Origin: Mesostigma viride
Taxonomy: Eukaryota; Streptophyta; Mesostigmatophyceae; Mesostigmatales; Mesostigmataceae
Length of the DNA stretch: 64,000 nucleotides
Direction of reading: 5' to 3'
NCBI GenBank assembly: GCA_009746045.1
Contig: RPFO01000380.1
Span: 1,087,843 to 1,151,842, forward strand
Part shown: one piece after another, positions 48,133 through 58,661 of the stretch
How the letters are laid out: each line of letters opens with the position of its first letter
Numbering within the stretch: position 1 is the first letter of the stretch
Notes under the pieces: generated by a model
Told to the model about the DNA's origin: nothing
The model's database searches: none
The model's input: only the letters and a program-made list of their open reading frames with translations
Program-made: the position numbers and the translations under genes

Positions 48133-50451
48133 TCACGGGTGTTGCATCGTCATGCGCTTGCGCAACACTGCGTACTGCGGGGCAGCCTCCCGCGCCTCCT
48201 TGGTGAGTGCATCCGCGGGATTGAGTTCATCCGCGATGTGCTGGAGACGCGTGACGCAGGAGGCCGCCTCAGCGAGTACGAGGTAATCAACGTCCTGTGA
48301 CCGCGCATAGGGATTGTCAAGGAAGGCCAAACAACTTTGTGAGTCAGTGTGCACCGTGCTAGTCCAGTGAAGAGTGAACCCACACGAGCCAAATACCCAA
48401 CCCAGCAAGTACCGCAGCCACATGCCATGTGAGATAGCTGAAACAATGCCCCGGCATTCAGCCGTGTTGGGGCTAGTGGCAATGCGGCTGTGCAAGCGCG
48501 AGTACCAATCTAACAACATGCCAGGCTGTCCCTCATTGCTAATAAAGAACAGTGCCCCCATGCGGGCCCGCACTTGGCTGACTGTGCGCGTCTCTAGATT
48601 AGCATCCGTCACTATCTCGAGGTGCACCGGCTGTGAGCAATCGAGCCCACGAAGCACAATGCCGGGCGTCATGGCCAGCTGCCGCCGAACATGAATGGAC
48701 CCTAGTCCTTCCAGCACATCATCGGGCAGGCGAGCGAGCACCGCCAAATCAGGTGCCACCGTGTCCGCCAACCACCCGAGCTTGCCCTTAACCGAGGGCC
48801 CATGGGTTGCCAACAGCGGGGACGGGAGGTCGGCCAGCAGGTCAACCACATAGTTGCGGCTATCCTGCATGTGCATGACCCATTCGCCAGAACGCGAATC
48901 CCGCTGCAACGTAGACTGCACGCCGCAAAACACCACGGGTTTACCCTCCTCATGATCCACCGCCCTGCCCAGGGGAAACTTAGCCGCCACTGCAGCAAGA
49001 AACTGGGTAGCAAAGGTGCGAGGTGCCACCAGCTTGAAGTCATCGCCATGCCACACGAAGAGGGCTGGCTCGCCAGGGACGCCGGTGGGGACCACAAAGA
49101 AGTTAGGATCCGCGCGATGGTACGTGGCCCCTAAGCTCTGCAAGACCTCCTCCGCGGAAATGCGGAAGATGATGGGAGAGCTCTGCAGCCCCTCCACCCC
49201 TGTCAACAGCTCGATATACTCGCTGCCAATGGTGCCATCCTGCCAGACCACCGGGACCTTCACCACGTAGCGGGTGCCTTGCCATGTTTGCTGCGCGACC
49301 CCAGCGTCGCTGTGGAGGAATGCCCGCTGAAAGTCACCGCACCACATCCCGTAGTCCTTGCCCGCGTTCCGCTTGCCCAAGTAGATGACCGTCAGTAGCC
49401 GATGCGAAACATGGTTGAGCCCAGGGGTATAAAGATCCTTGGCGTCCAGCGGGGAGGACCCCTTCGTCTCCGTGACCACGGGCCTTACCCGGAACACCAC
49501 CGAAGAGTTGGTCTCGTCCGGCTTGTAGGTGAGCACGAACTTCAACCGCAACCGCGTGGCCCCGGCTGGCACACTCTCCAATCCTCGGTAGACCTCGCGC
49601 TCTCGCCACTGCTCCTTGGCTCGAATGAACGCGTCGCGCCACAAAGCAAACTTGAGAGGATCTTGACAGTCCAGGACAAGTTGCTCCCACGTCACAGGGC
49701 TATCCGCCGCCAGTGAGTGTGAGTGGAGGCCGAAGCTGCGCGGGTGCCAATCCTGAGGCTGAATGATGGACTGGACGAGCGGCGGTGTGGAAAACGCCGC
49801 CATCGGTAAGCGCCGCACGACGCCGGGCTGCCCGACCACCACCCCCAATGGAGCGTGGTACTCGCGAAGCGGGATGCTGCCCACCCCCGCGACTGACAGC
49901 AAGTCAGCGGACACTGAGAACCCCGGGTATGATACGAAAGGTTCGCCCAGCAAGGCCACATCCTCGTAGCCATCCACGACGTGAAACGGCGTGTCAATGC
50001 CCAACACCGGCAGCACCACCATCCCGGTAACTTGATATGCCGAAGTGCCTGCAAAGTCGGTCACCGATTTGTACGGCGACTCTAGCACTGGATACAGGGT
50101 GGCTGCCCGACGAGAGATAATAGACACGGATGCTTGCGTGTCCACAGCCACCAGCTGCCACGGTCTACACGTAGGAAACAAGGCTGACTTAACCGGCCTG
50201 ACCCCCTGTGAGAGAGTTTTGACCTGAGCCACCCCTGATGCAGCTTTCGCTTTAAGCGCCTGAGCACGCCACAAGGCCGTGACCGTTGAAGCCAGGTCCC
50301 TAGGTGGGCGAGGCGCATGGGCAGGACCCTGACCCTCCGGCGAGGCCACGCTAGGCGGGCCTCCCACATTATCCGTGGCTAGCACAGGAGGTGAGTCACT
50401 ACGTGCACTAGGTCCCGTCAAACCCACCCCATCCTCATCCCACCCATCCAC
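48133..50451 (-). CDS. Protease-like + reverse transcriptase + RNase H (element 1)
   Basis: 772 residues. A retropepsin-like domain at about 100-190 (VAVDTQASVSII, VTDFAGT, VALLGEPFV) has DTQ at the catalytic triplet (Asp codon 50140-50142) where DTG/DSG is usual. The RT_copia domain (about 290-520) has FRVRPVVTETKG, GDFQRAFLHSD (first Asp), SSPIIFR and VWHGDDFKLV, i.e. HGDD for the usual YVDD. RNase H (about 590-740) shows DANLETR, AECRGIVSAISHG, TDSQSCLAFLDNP, RSQDVDYLVLAEA and ELNPADALTKEAR. The frame starts without ATG by overlap with the integrase frame; the G8 run at 50476-50483 is the break. RT and RNase H make cDNA; the PR would mature the polyprotein. Confidence 0.85.
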   Translation of the reverse strand: MDGWDEDGVGLTGPSARSDSPPVLATDNVGGPPSVASPEGQGPAHAPRPPRDLASTVTALWRAQALKAKAASGVAQVKTLSQGVRPVKSALFPTCRPWQLVAVDTQASVSIISRRAATLYPVLESPYKSVTDFAGTSAYQVTGMVVLPVLGIDTPFHVVDGYEDVALLGEPFVSYPGFSVSADLLSVAGVGSIPLREYHAPLGVVVGQPGVVRRLPMAAFSTPPLVQSIIQPQDWHPRSFGLHSHSLAADSPVTWEQLVLDCQDPLKFALWRDAFIRAKEQWREREVYRGLESVPAGATRLRLKFVLTYKPDETNSSVVFRVRPVVTETKGSSPLDAKDLYTPGLNHVSHRLLTVIYLGKRNAGKDYGMWCGDFQRAFLHSDAGVAQQTWQGTRYVVKVPVVWQDGTIGSEYIELLTGVEGLQSSPIIFRISAEEVLQSLGATYHRADPNFFVVPTGVPGEPALFVWHGDDFKLVAPRTFATQFLAAVAAKFPLGRAVDHEEGKPVVFCGVQSTLQRDSRSGEWVMHMQDSRNYVVDLLADLPSPLLATHGPSVKGKLGWLADTVAPDLAVLARLPDDVLEGLGSIHVRRQLAMTPGIVLRGLDCSQPVHLEIVTDANLETRTVSQVRARMGALFFISNEGQPGMLLDWYSRLHSRIATSPNTAECRGIVSAISHGMWLRYLLGWVFGSCGFTLHWTSTVHTDSQSCLAFLDNPYARSQDVDYLVLAEAASCVTRLQHIADELNPADALTKEAREAAPQYAVLRKRMTMQHP

Positions 50452-51429
50452 GGGGTCATATTGGGGCCCAGGGGAGGGGGGGGTGTAGCTGTGTCTGCCC
50501 CTGGGAGCGACCCGTGGGGTACCACCTCAGATGCTACGACAGGCGCATTATCCTTCACTACCCACCCCAGTGCCCTGTTGGCTGCCAGCTCACTCTCCAT
50601 GCTATCCCCTTGCTTATAGCCTGCCACCGATGCCCATGGTACCCTATACACCCGATCATTCCACTCTATGTCTATGACCCGCAGCGGCCAGTCTAACTTT
50701 GTGATGGCCCCAGGCCCCTGCATGGTGCCCCGTTTGCCGCTGGGCGAGCTCTCCTTGTGGAACATGACCAACTGCCCGACCTCAAAAGCGCTAGACAAAT
50801 CAGGCAGCGTGGCATCCTTGAGCCGCAGCTTGGCGGCGGTATCCTGTAGATGCTGTTGGTATGCCTCTACTACCTCGGGTGAGTAGGTGCCCGCTGACAG
50901 CCCCCGAGGCGTGACTAGCCCAAAGCCCTTGACATCAAGCACGTGCCTATGGTTGCACACATGCATGAGCTCCTTGCACCACGCCGTCTTGACCGCGTAG
51001 GATTTGCCATGTGGGTTATCCTGTCGCTTGGCTGCCACAGTCTTGACATAGCTTACAGTGCGATCTATCATGCCCATATTGCCGTGATCCTCACGCCCCA
51101 CGATGACCACGGCCTCCATCCCCGGCAAACCTTGCACACAGCGGAACTGCTGGTCTAGCATGAGCTCCACTACGGGATGAAAGAAAGCCAGGCTGATCTT
51201 GATAGCCCTGTGCAGGTCAGCCTCAAACATGTGGGCAGCGGCTCAATGTAGGTGGCCTTGCTGAACCTATCCTTGACTATGAAATAGGTGTCCCCCCCTT
51301 CCATGTGCATGACATCCCCCACAAGGTACCCTCGCTCCAAGGGTGGAGTCTTGGCATGCCGCCTACGCGACTTCTTCCTGATCTTGATGCAGGCAGGACA
51401 CTGAGCACGCACATTCTTCAGCTCGTTGT
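50418..51429 (-). CDS. Integrase (element 1), frame broken near 51240
   Basis: The N-terminal zinc part CPACIKIRKKSRRRHAKT and first catalytic region (GDVMHMEGGDTYFIVKDRFS) lie at about 51420-51240. After a one-base frame change come ELMLDQQFRCVQG with the second Asp and GREDHGNMGMIDRTVSYVKT. Aligned with element 2 (PRESHGQQGAVERSIREVKT), the third catalytic acid is Asp instead of Glu. A C-terminal SH3-like part (FEVGQLVMFHKESS, DRVYRVPWASV) follows, then an acidic/Pro-rich linker to about 50484. The enzyme inserts element cDNA. The Glu-to-Asp change may impair it. Confidence 0.75.
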
Positions 51430-53199
51430 ATAAAGGTGCCCCAACATGTGTGCCCCCTCTACCTCGGCTTGGGCCTCATGCCCGTATGCACGGTGCATCT
51501 GGTATGCTAACAGTTTCAGGGTGACAGCCTGAGGTGCAGTGGCATTGTCAGGATTCTCAACAGGTGGGGTGACTACTGGGGTAGTGACATTGGCTAACTG
51601 GGCAGCTTCAGAGGCTGCACGAAAGGCCGCCCGTGTGAGCACCTTGCCAATGTGAAGATCCACACTAGGGTGGTGTGTACCGAGAACATCTGCCCGCCCA
51701 GCATTCTCTTGCACTGTCACAACATTCCTCATAGGCCCAACCGCCCCAGTATCTAGCTGGGGTGCTGCAGTAGTGCTTGGTCGCTCGGCGTTGTACACAC
51801 CCGACCTAGAAGACACCACATTGCTTAGGTCACGCATTGTAGACCCGTGCTCAGGAAGCACGTGATCCTGGCGCGACAGAGCCAGAGCAGCATCAACGGA
51901 TTGCGTGAGCACATCACGGAATGAGACAGAGGATGCAGTCACGTTGCTTTTAGGAACGACGTCAGGCTCTACGACGGCCCGGTTCAGCGTGACGCATTGA
52001 GCAAAAGAAGGGGTATCGAGCGTGCTCTCACCTGACTTTCGTGCTGCCCGTCGCTCTGCCCACTCCTCGCGTGTGCCGTGGACGACGATGCGCTTGGCCT
52101 TGCACGCCTCCACGCTGTGACCACGCAGAACGTCGTGGCACTTGCGGCAAAGGTTGTCCTCGAGCTCCAGGTCCGGGCGAACTCGGCAGTCATCCCGGAC
52201 ATGGCGACGTCCGAAGCAGCGCTCACAGCGTTGCTTGCGGTCAGTAGACGCCCCCTGCTGCCGCTTGGCCGGGGGATGATCACCCTGCTTGGCGTCGCCA
52301 CCATGCCCGCGCTTGCGCCCTCGCTGGCCCCCGTTGTTGCCGTGGCCGACGACCTTTTTCAGGATGGCCGTAAGCTCCGACCGCGTAATTGGAGCCTCTG
52401 CGCCTGAAGAAGAAGACGCGCCGGCATCCACCTTGCGCAGGGATGGCAGAGCAGCCGAGGCAGCCGGCTTGGACTGCGCACTCTTGAAGCATGAAATCAA
52501 ATACAGCATGCCCTCGTCGAAACTGACGGCACTCTTCTTTTTGAGTTCCGTCGCTATGGTCAGATGCACATCCGACGACAGGTCGCATTTCTTGAGAAAT
52601 CGATTGCACAGGAAAATGGGCTTGAGAGTATCTAGCAGCTTGTGCTTGTGCACGAAGACCTGGAAATCACGTGCAGCCCCGGGCAAATTTGCCTTATTAA
52701 CTGCATAGCCCTCGAAGTCGTTGAAGGCTTGCTCGTCGGCCTCTTCCTTAGACCGCGACAAGTGGGCATCTAGACCGTTGTAAAAAACTTCCCAGGTTTG
52801 TTTGTTGTCGTCCGCAATGCGAACTAGATTGGCAATGTTTGGGTGCTTTGTTGTACTGCAGAATACTGCACGGAACTTGCCAATCAGCTCCGAATCTTTG
52901 TCTGCGCGTCCATCGCGCAGACGCTTGAGAGCAGCTAGAAAATCTGCTGCGTCGTCCGCCGTATAGTCGGCCGGTAGATCTGCGGGCACCTCCGTTTGCT
53001 TGAGAGGGCCGCGATTTAGTGCATCGTCAGCAGCCAGCATGAGATGCTTGAACTGCTTGGCCAGTTCAGGTTGCGCCACGAGGGTTTGCATCAACCTCGT
53101 GGCCTCGTCCGCACTAAAGCGTGGCAGGACGGACCCTGCGGCCTCGCCACTTGGCGTATCTGTGTGTTCGCCCGTGCGGCTCCGTGTACCGGAAGCCAT
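51418..53199 (-). CDS. Gag with zinc knuckles and pre-integrase motif (element 1)
   Basis: 593 residues from ATG 53199 (MASGTRSRTG). The capsid-like N-terminal half (about 60-270) carries DDAADFLAALKRLRDGRADK and DFQVFVHKHKLLDTLKPIFL. Two zinc knuckles follow at about 335-385: CERCFGRRHVRDDC (C-x2-C-x4-H-x4-C) and CRKCHDVLRGHSVEAC (C-x2-C-x6-H-x4-C). A Ser/Thr-rich linker leads to a GAG-pre-integrase signature (AYQMHRAYGHEAQAEVEGAH) at the very end, where the frame changes into integrase. No protease signature is present: one DTGA occurs in the linker but lacks the flanking pattern. The protein packages element RNA. Confidence 0.85.
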   Translation of the reverse strand: MASGTRSRTGEHTDTPSGEAAGSVLPRFSADEATRLMQTLVAQPELAKQFKHLMLAADDALNRGPLKQTEVPADLPADYTADDAADFLAALKRLRDGRADKDSELIGKFRAVFCSTTKHPNIANLVRIADDNKQTWEVFYNGLDAHLSRSKEEADEQAFNDFEGYAVNKANLPGAARDFQVFVHKHKLLDTLKPIFLCNRFLKKCDLSSDVHLTIATELKKKSAVSFDEGMLYLISCFKSAQSKPAASAALPSLRKVDAGASSSSGAEAPITRSELTAILKKVVGHGNNGGQRGRKRGHGGDAKQGDHPPAKRQQGASTDRKQRCERCFGRRHVRDDCRVRPDLELEDNLCRKCHDVLRGHSVEACKAKRIVVHGTREEWAERRAARKSGESTLDTPSFAQCVTLNRAVVEPDVVPKSNVTASSVSFRDVLTQSVDAALALSRQDHVLPEHGSTMRDLSNVVSSRSGVYNAERPSTTAAPQLDTGAVGPMRNVVTVQENAGRADVLGTHHPSVDLHIGKVLTRAAFRAASEAAQLANVTTPVVTPPVENPDNATAPQAVTLKLLAYQMHRAYGHEAQAEVEGAHMLGHLYTTS

Positions 53200-53218
53200 C
53201 GGGATTTTTATGAATACA

Positions 53219-53563
53219 AGTTAAAGCCCGACCGGCTCAGCTATGGCGGTCGGTCACGTTGAGCTTGGGATAAGGTGAACACAGAGAACTACTGTCGGAG
53301 CTGGCCCACCACTGGTTTATGTCTTAGCCAGCAAACCCTATCCGGTTAGCCGTAACCGTGGGACAAGCTAGCCGTCCGTACTGACCCGGATAAGGCCCCG
53401 GACTGGGGCCTAGGTGGCGCCGGCCCTAGGCGCCGCCCTTAGACCGGTCGCCCGCGTCGGACCGCCGGATTATAGCCGGCGGCTTAGCGGACGCTAGCGG
53501 GAGGCGTGCGGACGGACATGGGGAACTTAGAGCCAGATCCTAGGGCTCTAGAGTTACTCAACT
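53219..53563 (-). repeat. 5' LTR of copia-type element 1
   Basis: Identical partner. Only 19 nt separate its end from the gag ATG at 53199, a very short leader. No TGG-starting primer site is seen, so priming may use an internal tRNA fragment as in some copia elements. Confidence 0.9.
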
Positions 53564-55706
53564 GGGGCGGCTGCACTCACATGTACATACACTGCGCACG
53601 CAAGGGGCGGCTGCACACACACGTACACACACCATGCACGCAATTGCTGGCATGCACACACACCCACTGCCCGCACATGTACATCCACCGCGCACGCAAG
53701 GGGCGCCTGCACCCACATGTACATACACCGTGCACGCAAGGACAAGGATGAACACACATGTACACACACCATGCACGCAAGGGCCGGCTGCACACACACG
53801 TACATACACCGCGCACGCAAGGGGCTGCTGCACACACACTTACACACAAAATGCACGCTTGGGGCGACGGCACTCACATGTACATACACCGCGCACGAAA
53901 GGGGTGGCTGCACACACACGTACATCCACCGCGCACGCAAGGGGCGGCTGCACACACACATACATACACCATGCACGCAAGGGGCGAGTGCAAAAACATG
54001 TACATACACCGCGCACGCAAGGGGCAACTGCCCACACATGGACATACACTGCGCACGCAAGGGGAGGCTGCATTAACACGTACATACACCGCGCACGCAA
54101 GGGGCGGCTGCACACACACGTACACACACCATGCACGCAAGGGCCGGCTGCACACACACGTACATACACCGCGCACGCAAGGGGCGGCTGCACACACACG
54201 TACATATACACCATGCACGCAAGGGGCGGCTGCACACACATGTACATCCACCGCGCACGCAAGGGGCGAGTGCACACACACGTACACACACCGCGCACGC
54301 AAGGGGCGGCTGCACACACACGTACACACCATGCACGGAAGGGACGGCTGCACTCACATGTACATCCACCGCGCAACCACGGGGCGGCTGCACACACACG
54401 TACATACACCGCGCACGCAAGGGGCGGCTGCACACACACGTACATACACCGCGCACGCAAGGGGCGGCTGCACACACACGTACACACACCTTGCACGCAA
54501 TTGCCGGCATGCACACACACGTACATCCACCGCGCACGCAAGGGGCAACTGCCCACACATGTACACACACCGCGCACGCAAGGGCCGGCTGCACACACAC
54601 GTACATACACCGCGCACGCAAGGGGCAACTGCACACACACGTACACACACCATGCACGCAAGGGCCGGCTGCACTCACATGTACACACACCATGCACGCA
54701 AGGGCCGGCTGCACACACACTTACACACACAATGCACGCTTGGGGCAACGGCACTCACATGTACATACACCATGCACGCAAGGGGCGGCTGCACACACAC
54801 GTACACACACCATGCACGCAAGGAGCGACTTCACGCACAGGTACACACACCATGCACGCAAGGTTCGGCTGCACACACATGTACATCCACCGCGCACGCA
54901 AGGGGCGAGTGCAAACACATGTACATACACCGCGCACGCAAGGGGCAACTGCCCACACATGTACATCCACCGCGCACGCAAGGGGCGGCTGCACACACGT
55001 GTACATCCACCGCGCACGCAAGGGGCGGCTGCACACACACGTACACACACCATGCACGCAAGGGCCGGCATGCACACACAGTACACACACCGCGCACGCA
55101 AGGGGCGGCTGCACACACACGTACATACACTGCGCACGCAAGGGGCTGCTGCACACACACTTACACTCACCATGCACGCAAGGTCCGGCTGCACACACAC
55201 GTACACACACCATGCACGCAAGGGCCGGCATGCACACACACGTACACACACCATGCACGCAAGGGGCAACTGCACACACATGTACACACACCACGCACGC
55301 AAGGGGCGGCTGCACACACACGTACATACACCGCCCACGCAAGGACCGGCTCCACTCACATGTACATCCACCGCGCAACCACGGGGCGGCTGCACACACA
55401 CGTACATACACCGCGCACGCAAGGGGCTGCTGCACACACACTTACACACAAAATGCACGCTTGGGGCGACGGCACTCACATGTACATACACCGCGCACGA
55501 AAGGGGTGGCTGCACACACACGTACATCCACCGCGCACGCAAGGGGCGGCTGCACACACACATACATACACCATGCACGCAAGGGGCGAGTGCAAAAACA
55601 TGTACATACACCGCGCACGCAAGGGGCAACTGCCCACACATGGACATACACCATGCACGCAAGGGGAGGCTGCATTAACACGTACATACACCGCGCACGC
55701 AAGGAT
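53564..55706. repeat. 40-bp minisatellite, block 4
   Basis: Continuation of block 3 beyond the copia insertion. It shares long stretches with 45020-46690 (for example the rare GCAATTGCTGGCATGCAC and GCATTAACACGTACATACAC units), so part of the array was duplicated before or around the insertion. It ends at GCAAGGATTTAGATG. Confidence 0.92.
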
Positions 55707-56479
55707 TTAGATGAACGCGGATCAGTGAGTTTCTGGTCTTCCCAAGATGTGATGAATGGAGCCATGGTTTCAATCAGCGGCTTTTAACCTTTACCACAGT
55801 TGCCTCACTACCCTGTGGTCACTAGCCTGAGGCGGCAGTACCCACGGACGGTGTTGGGAAAAGACGCTTGGCCACTGCTGTGTCCGAGCCTTTCTAGGTC
55901 TCACCATTGCTGCCAGGCCTTGCACGCCTTGGCAGGTCCGCCACTGTCAATTTCCTTGGTTGCATCAATCCAGGACGTCTGTCCTTCCATGAATGACAGT
56001 AACGCTCTGGATTTATCCGTCATGACAAGTACCCGTCCATCCCAGGCCTGCAGGACTGCCAGTCCTGAAGTCCTGTGACATTCTTGGTACCATCAACCAA
56101 TATTGACCACAGTACCTCCTAGTGACAGTCGGTCCTGTGACACGTAACGTGTGATGGTTCACCCAACACTGCCACGTGCCCTGTCCCTCACGTGTCCTTA
56201 GTCCTGGTACTGCTGTAGCGTCCGGCGGCATTACTTCGGGACTTGATAACTCTCAAGTTCCTTGTCCAAATGAGGCGTTTAGCACGGCGTTGGAAAAGCC
56301 ACTTCAAGTATGATATGCTTAGCATATTGCATCACCAATATGCTAACTCCAACCCTTTCTTGTTTTGGAGCTGCAAGCTTCACACCATGACCAACCCATT
56401 CCTTGCTGCCTTGTGAAATGGACACCTGGTTACCCTGGACTTATAATAAGCCTCATGAGCACCCCTTTTGCCACCTTAA
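55707..56479. other. Intergenic, no gene recognised
   Basis: Unique sequence, no coding signal. AGTGAGTTTCTGGTCTTCCC at about 55725 has a near-copy at about 58018 (AGTGAGTTCCTGGTCTTCCC), perhaps from a shared short repeat. Confidence 0.45.
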
Positions 56480-57824
56480 CCCTTAGTCGGGAAACCACCC
56501 GACCTGTCGGGTGGTTTGACAAACGGTCGAATTTCGCGCCGCGCCGTGAGCGCCGCGCCACTTGTGACGGATGCAAGTTGTCCGGTGGGTCCGGGGACAC
56601 TTAGGGACGAGGGTGATGCATAGGTTTGGGGGTAATATTCGCCATAGCCTGGTAATTACAACGTGCATTGAGAAGGTATCACGTGACTTTGGCGGGAAAT
56701 TTTCACTCGCGCGCGCGCGTAACTAGATATGGCTGCCAGCGTGCGGTTCTCACGGAAATTTTGCGTGTCGCGGCCAGAAACGGTTCAGAATTTTGCTCAG
56801 AATGACGATGCGTGATTTTCGTAGGTCAGGCATGGCCAAACTTGTAGGATTGGGAAAATTCAGGTAGGAAAATATTGCCTTCTTGGTCTTCAGTGCCAAA
56901 TGAGTAATCGCTTATCATATTTCCATTTTATCCTCATGGCCGGGCTAGTCTGCGCCAGCCCAAGCATCCAGATTTGGTACGGGATGTCCGCTGATGCGTT
57001 TGCTGGGAATGCGGACGCGTTTATAGGTAATCTTTGAACGGAGCATCAACCTGGTAATCATAAAGGATGCATGCATGATCCGACTATGGCGACCTATGCC
57101 TGTAAAGCAATGGTATGTGTGAGATATGAGGGTCCCGGCCAGTGGAACCCGGGCAGGACGTGAACGAGCCAGGTACGGCAACGTGTTTGCGTGTCCTTTG
57201 CAGCGGAATACGTCTCCCATGCATTATATTTGACGAGCTTTCTTGTGCATCTTTCAGCAAGCTTCCATGCCTGCTGTAAAAAGCGGTATTAGCCCTGAAA
57301 GTGACCACTTTATGGCATTTCTTTGGAGCATATCATTTCGTTAATGCAGGTAGGCAACATGTTTGTATTCCAGCACCTTTGGCAATCTTTTATAGCTTGT
57401 TATAATGCATTCTTGTATTGCATGTCATAGTTGGGTGTTCACGCGCGCGTAACCCACACCCGTATATGAGCACCTTATATAGGTCTAATGGGTTATCCGG
57501 GTGGTCTGACCCAAGGAAGGCACCATTGGACTATCCAACTAAGTTGTCCAATGATGTTGTTGAGGTTCCATACCCTCCCTGGGAAGTTAGGTGGGGGTTC
57601 ACTTTTCCTTGGGGAAAAAAGATCGTCTTTTGGCCAAGTTTGACTGGAGCTATCATCCAAATGCTTCAATAAACCCGTGGTATTATTGCATATTCTGAAA
57701 GCCCTCGAAGTGTAGATACTCCTAGCATCTTGGTTGGGGGTATTTGGAGTTGTGGCCTGTGAGTTATGATTTTTCTCATTTTCAGGGGTCTGAAAGTGCC
57801 AAAAATGGTCCTCCCGACTAAGGG
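56480..57824. mobile_element. Non-autonomous piggyBac-like element
   Basis: Terminal inverted repeats CCCTTAGTCGGGA (56480-56492) and TCCCGACTAAGGG (57812-57824) are a perfect 13-bp match, flanked on both sides by TTAA (56476-56479 and 57825-57828). TTAA duplication plus CCC-starting ends is the piggyBac signature. Inside the left end is a hairpin, AACCACCCGA...TCGGGTGGTT (56493-56516). At 1,345 bp it has no transposase frame that I recognise, so it depends on a transposase elsewhere. Confidence 0.8.
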
Positions 57825-57828
57825 TTAA

Positions 57829-58661
57829 TGGTATCCTCTTTTAGGTATCTATGGTTCAACCCTGCCATCTGATCATTAACTTGACCTGCAGGTCATCCCC
57901 AACCCTTTCTTTTGCAACTGTACCTTGGCTTGGGCTTAAAGGAGGATATTGAATATTCCTTAGGCAACATATCCTGGATATCTGAATGAGAGGCCCTGAC
58001 TACAGGAAACGTATTACAGTGAGTTCCTGGTCTTCCCAGTTATCACTGGCGCCCGTTTCATGGCGCCCGCCCCGAGCGTTCCAGGCATCATCCATCCAAA
58101 TGTTCACCAATGGAAACCACTTCAACACCACTGTGCCACTGCTTGATGGGGAGCCCATGTCATCACTGGGTGTTAAAGCCCAGGAGTCATACATACCAGG
58201 CTGTGGCTCAACTAGGGAATCGAACCCTACCCCAGAACCCCAGGTTAAACTTAACCTGGTCACATGACAGACAACAAGAGAGATTGGCATACAACATGAT
58301 TATGTTTTATTATAGAATATCCACCAAAACCAATGTTGAGTGTTCCCAGTGGACCAGCCTGCACCAGCAAGGCCCAACTGTCAGGTTACAACACCATAAT
58401 ATCCAAGGTTGTCACTTATTCACAGCTAAAGAAAACTAAACAAGAGAGATATATACAAACAACCTGGAAGAACTCTCAACATGGCCTGCCCTGTCATGGC
58501 CTAACTGCCCGAGGCCAAAGGCATCCCACTGTGCTAATCCTTTACAGGAAGAGCTTGCTCCTGTTGAGCCTTCTACCTGCTTGGTGACAGGTAGGCTACC
58601 TGTTGCCCTCCCCCCTGGGGACAACAGCACTGGTCAGCCACCAACTGGCAAAGGCTGGACT
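57829..58661. other. Flank and probable 3' untranslated part of copia-type element 2
   Basis: No gene recognised. A tRNA-like B box (GGTTCGATTCC, minus strand, about 58206-58217) lies in an otherwise noncoding stretch. No LTR could be matched to the other side of element 2. Confidence 0.45.

Larger units (their letters stand above)
47411..53563 (-). mobile_element. Copia-type LTR retrotransposon, element 1 (GAG-INT-PR-RT-RH)
   Basis: 345-bp LTRs at 47411-47755 and 53219-53563, identical as read, with 5-bp duplication GGGGC on both sides (47406-47410 and 53564-53568). It is inserted in the 40-bp minisatellite. In element orientation the LTR begins AGTTGAG and ends TTTAACT, not TG...CA. Minus-strand order: gag with two zinc knuckles, pre-integrase and integrase, retropepsin-like domain, reverse transcriptase, RNase H. 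Identical LTRs imply recent insertion, yet the frame changes three times (near 51415, near 51240 and in G8 at 50476-50483). Confidence 0.93.

Noticed and set aside
51640-51760. DTGA in the gag linker of element 1 as a protease in canonical position
   Set aside because: It lacks the following Ser/Ile pattern and the downstream LG motif; the convincing retropepsin-like domain lies after integrase.
38800-55790. His/Thr-rich and Cys/Val-rich open frames up to 1343 residues
   Set aside because: A 40-bp stop-poor unit cycles through three frames, giving the same protein-like pattern on both strands; no start context or unique domain.
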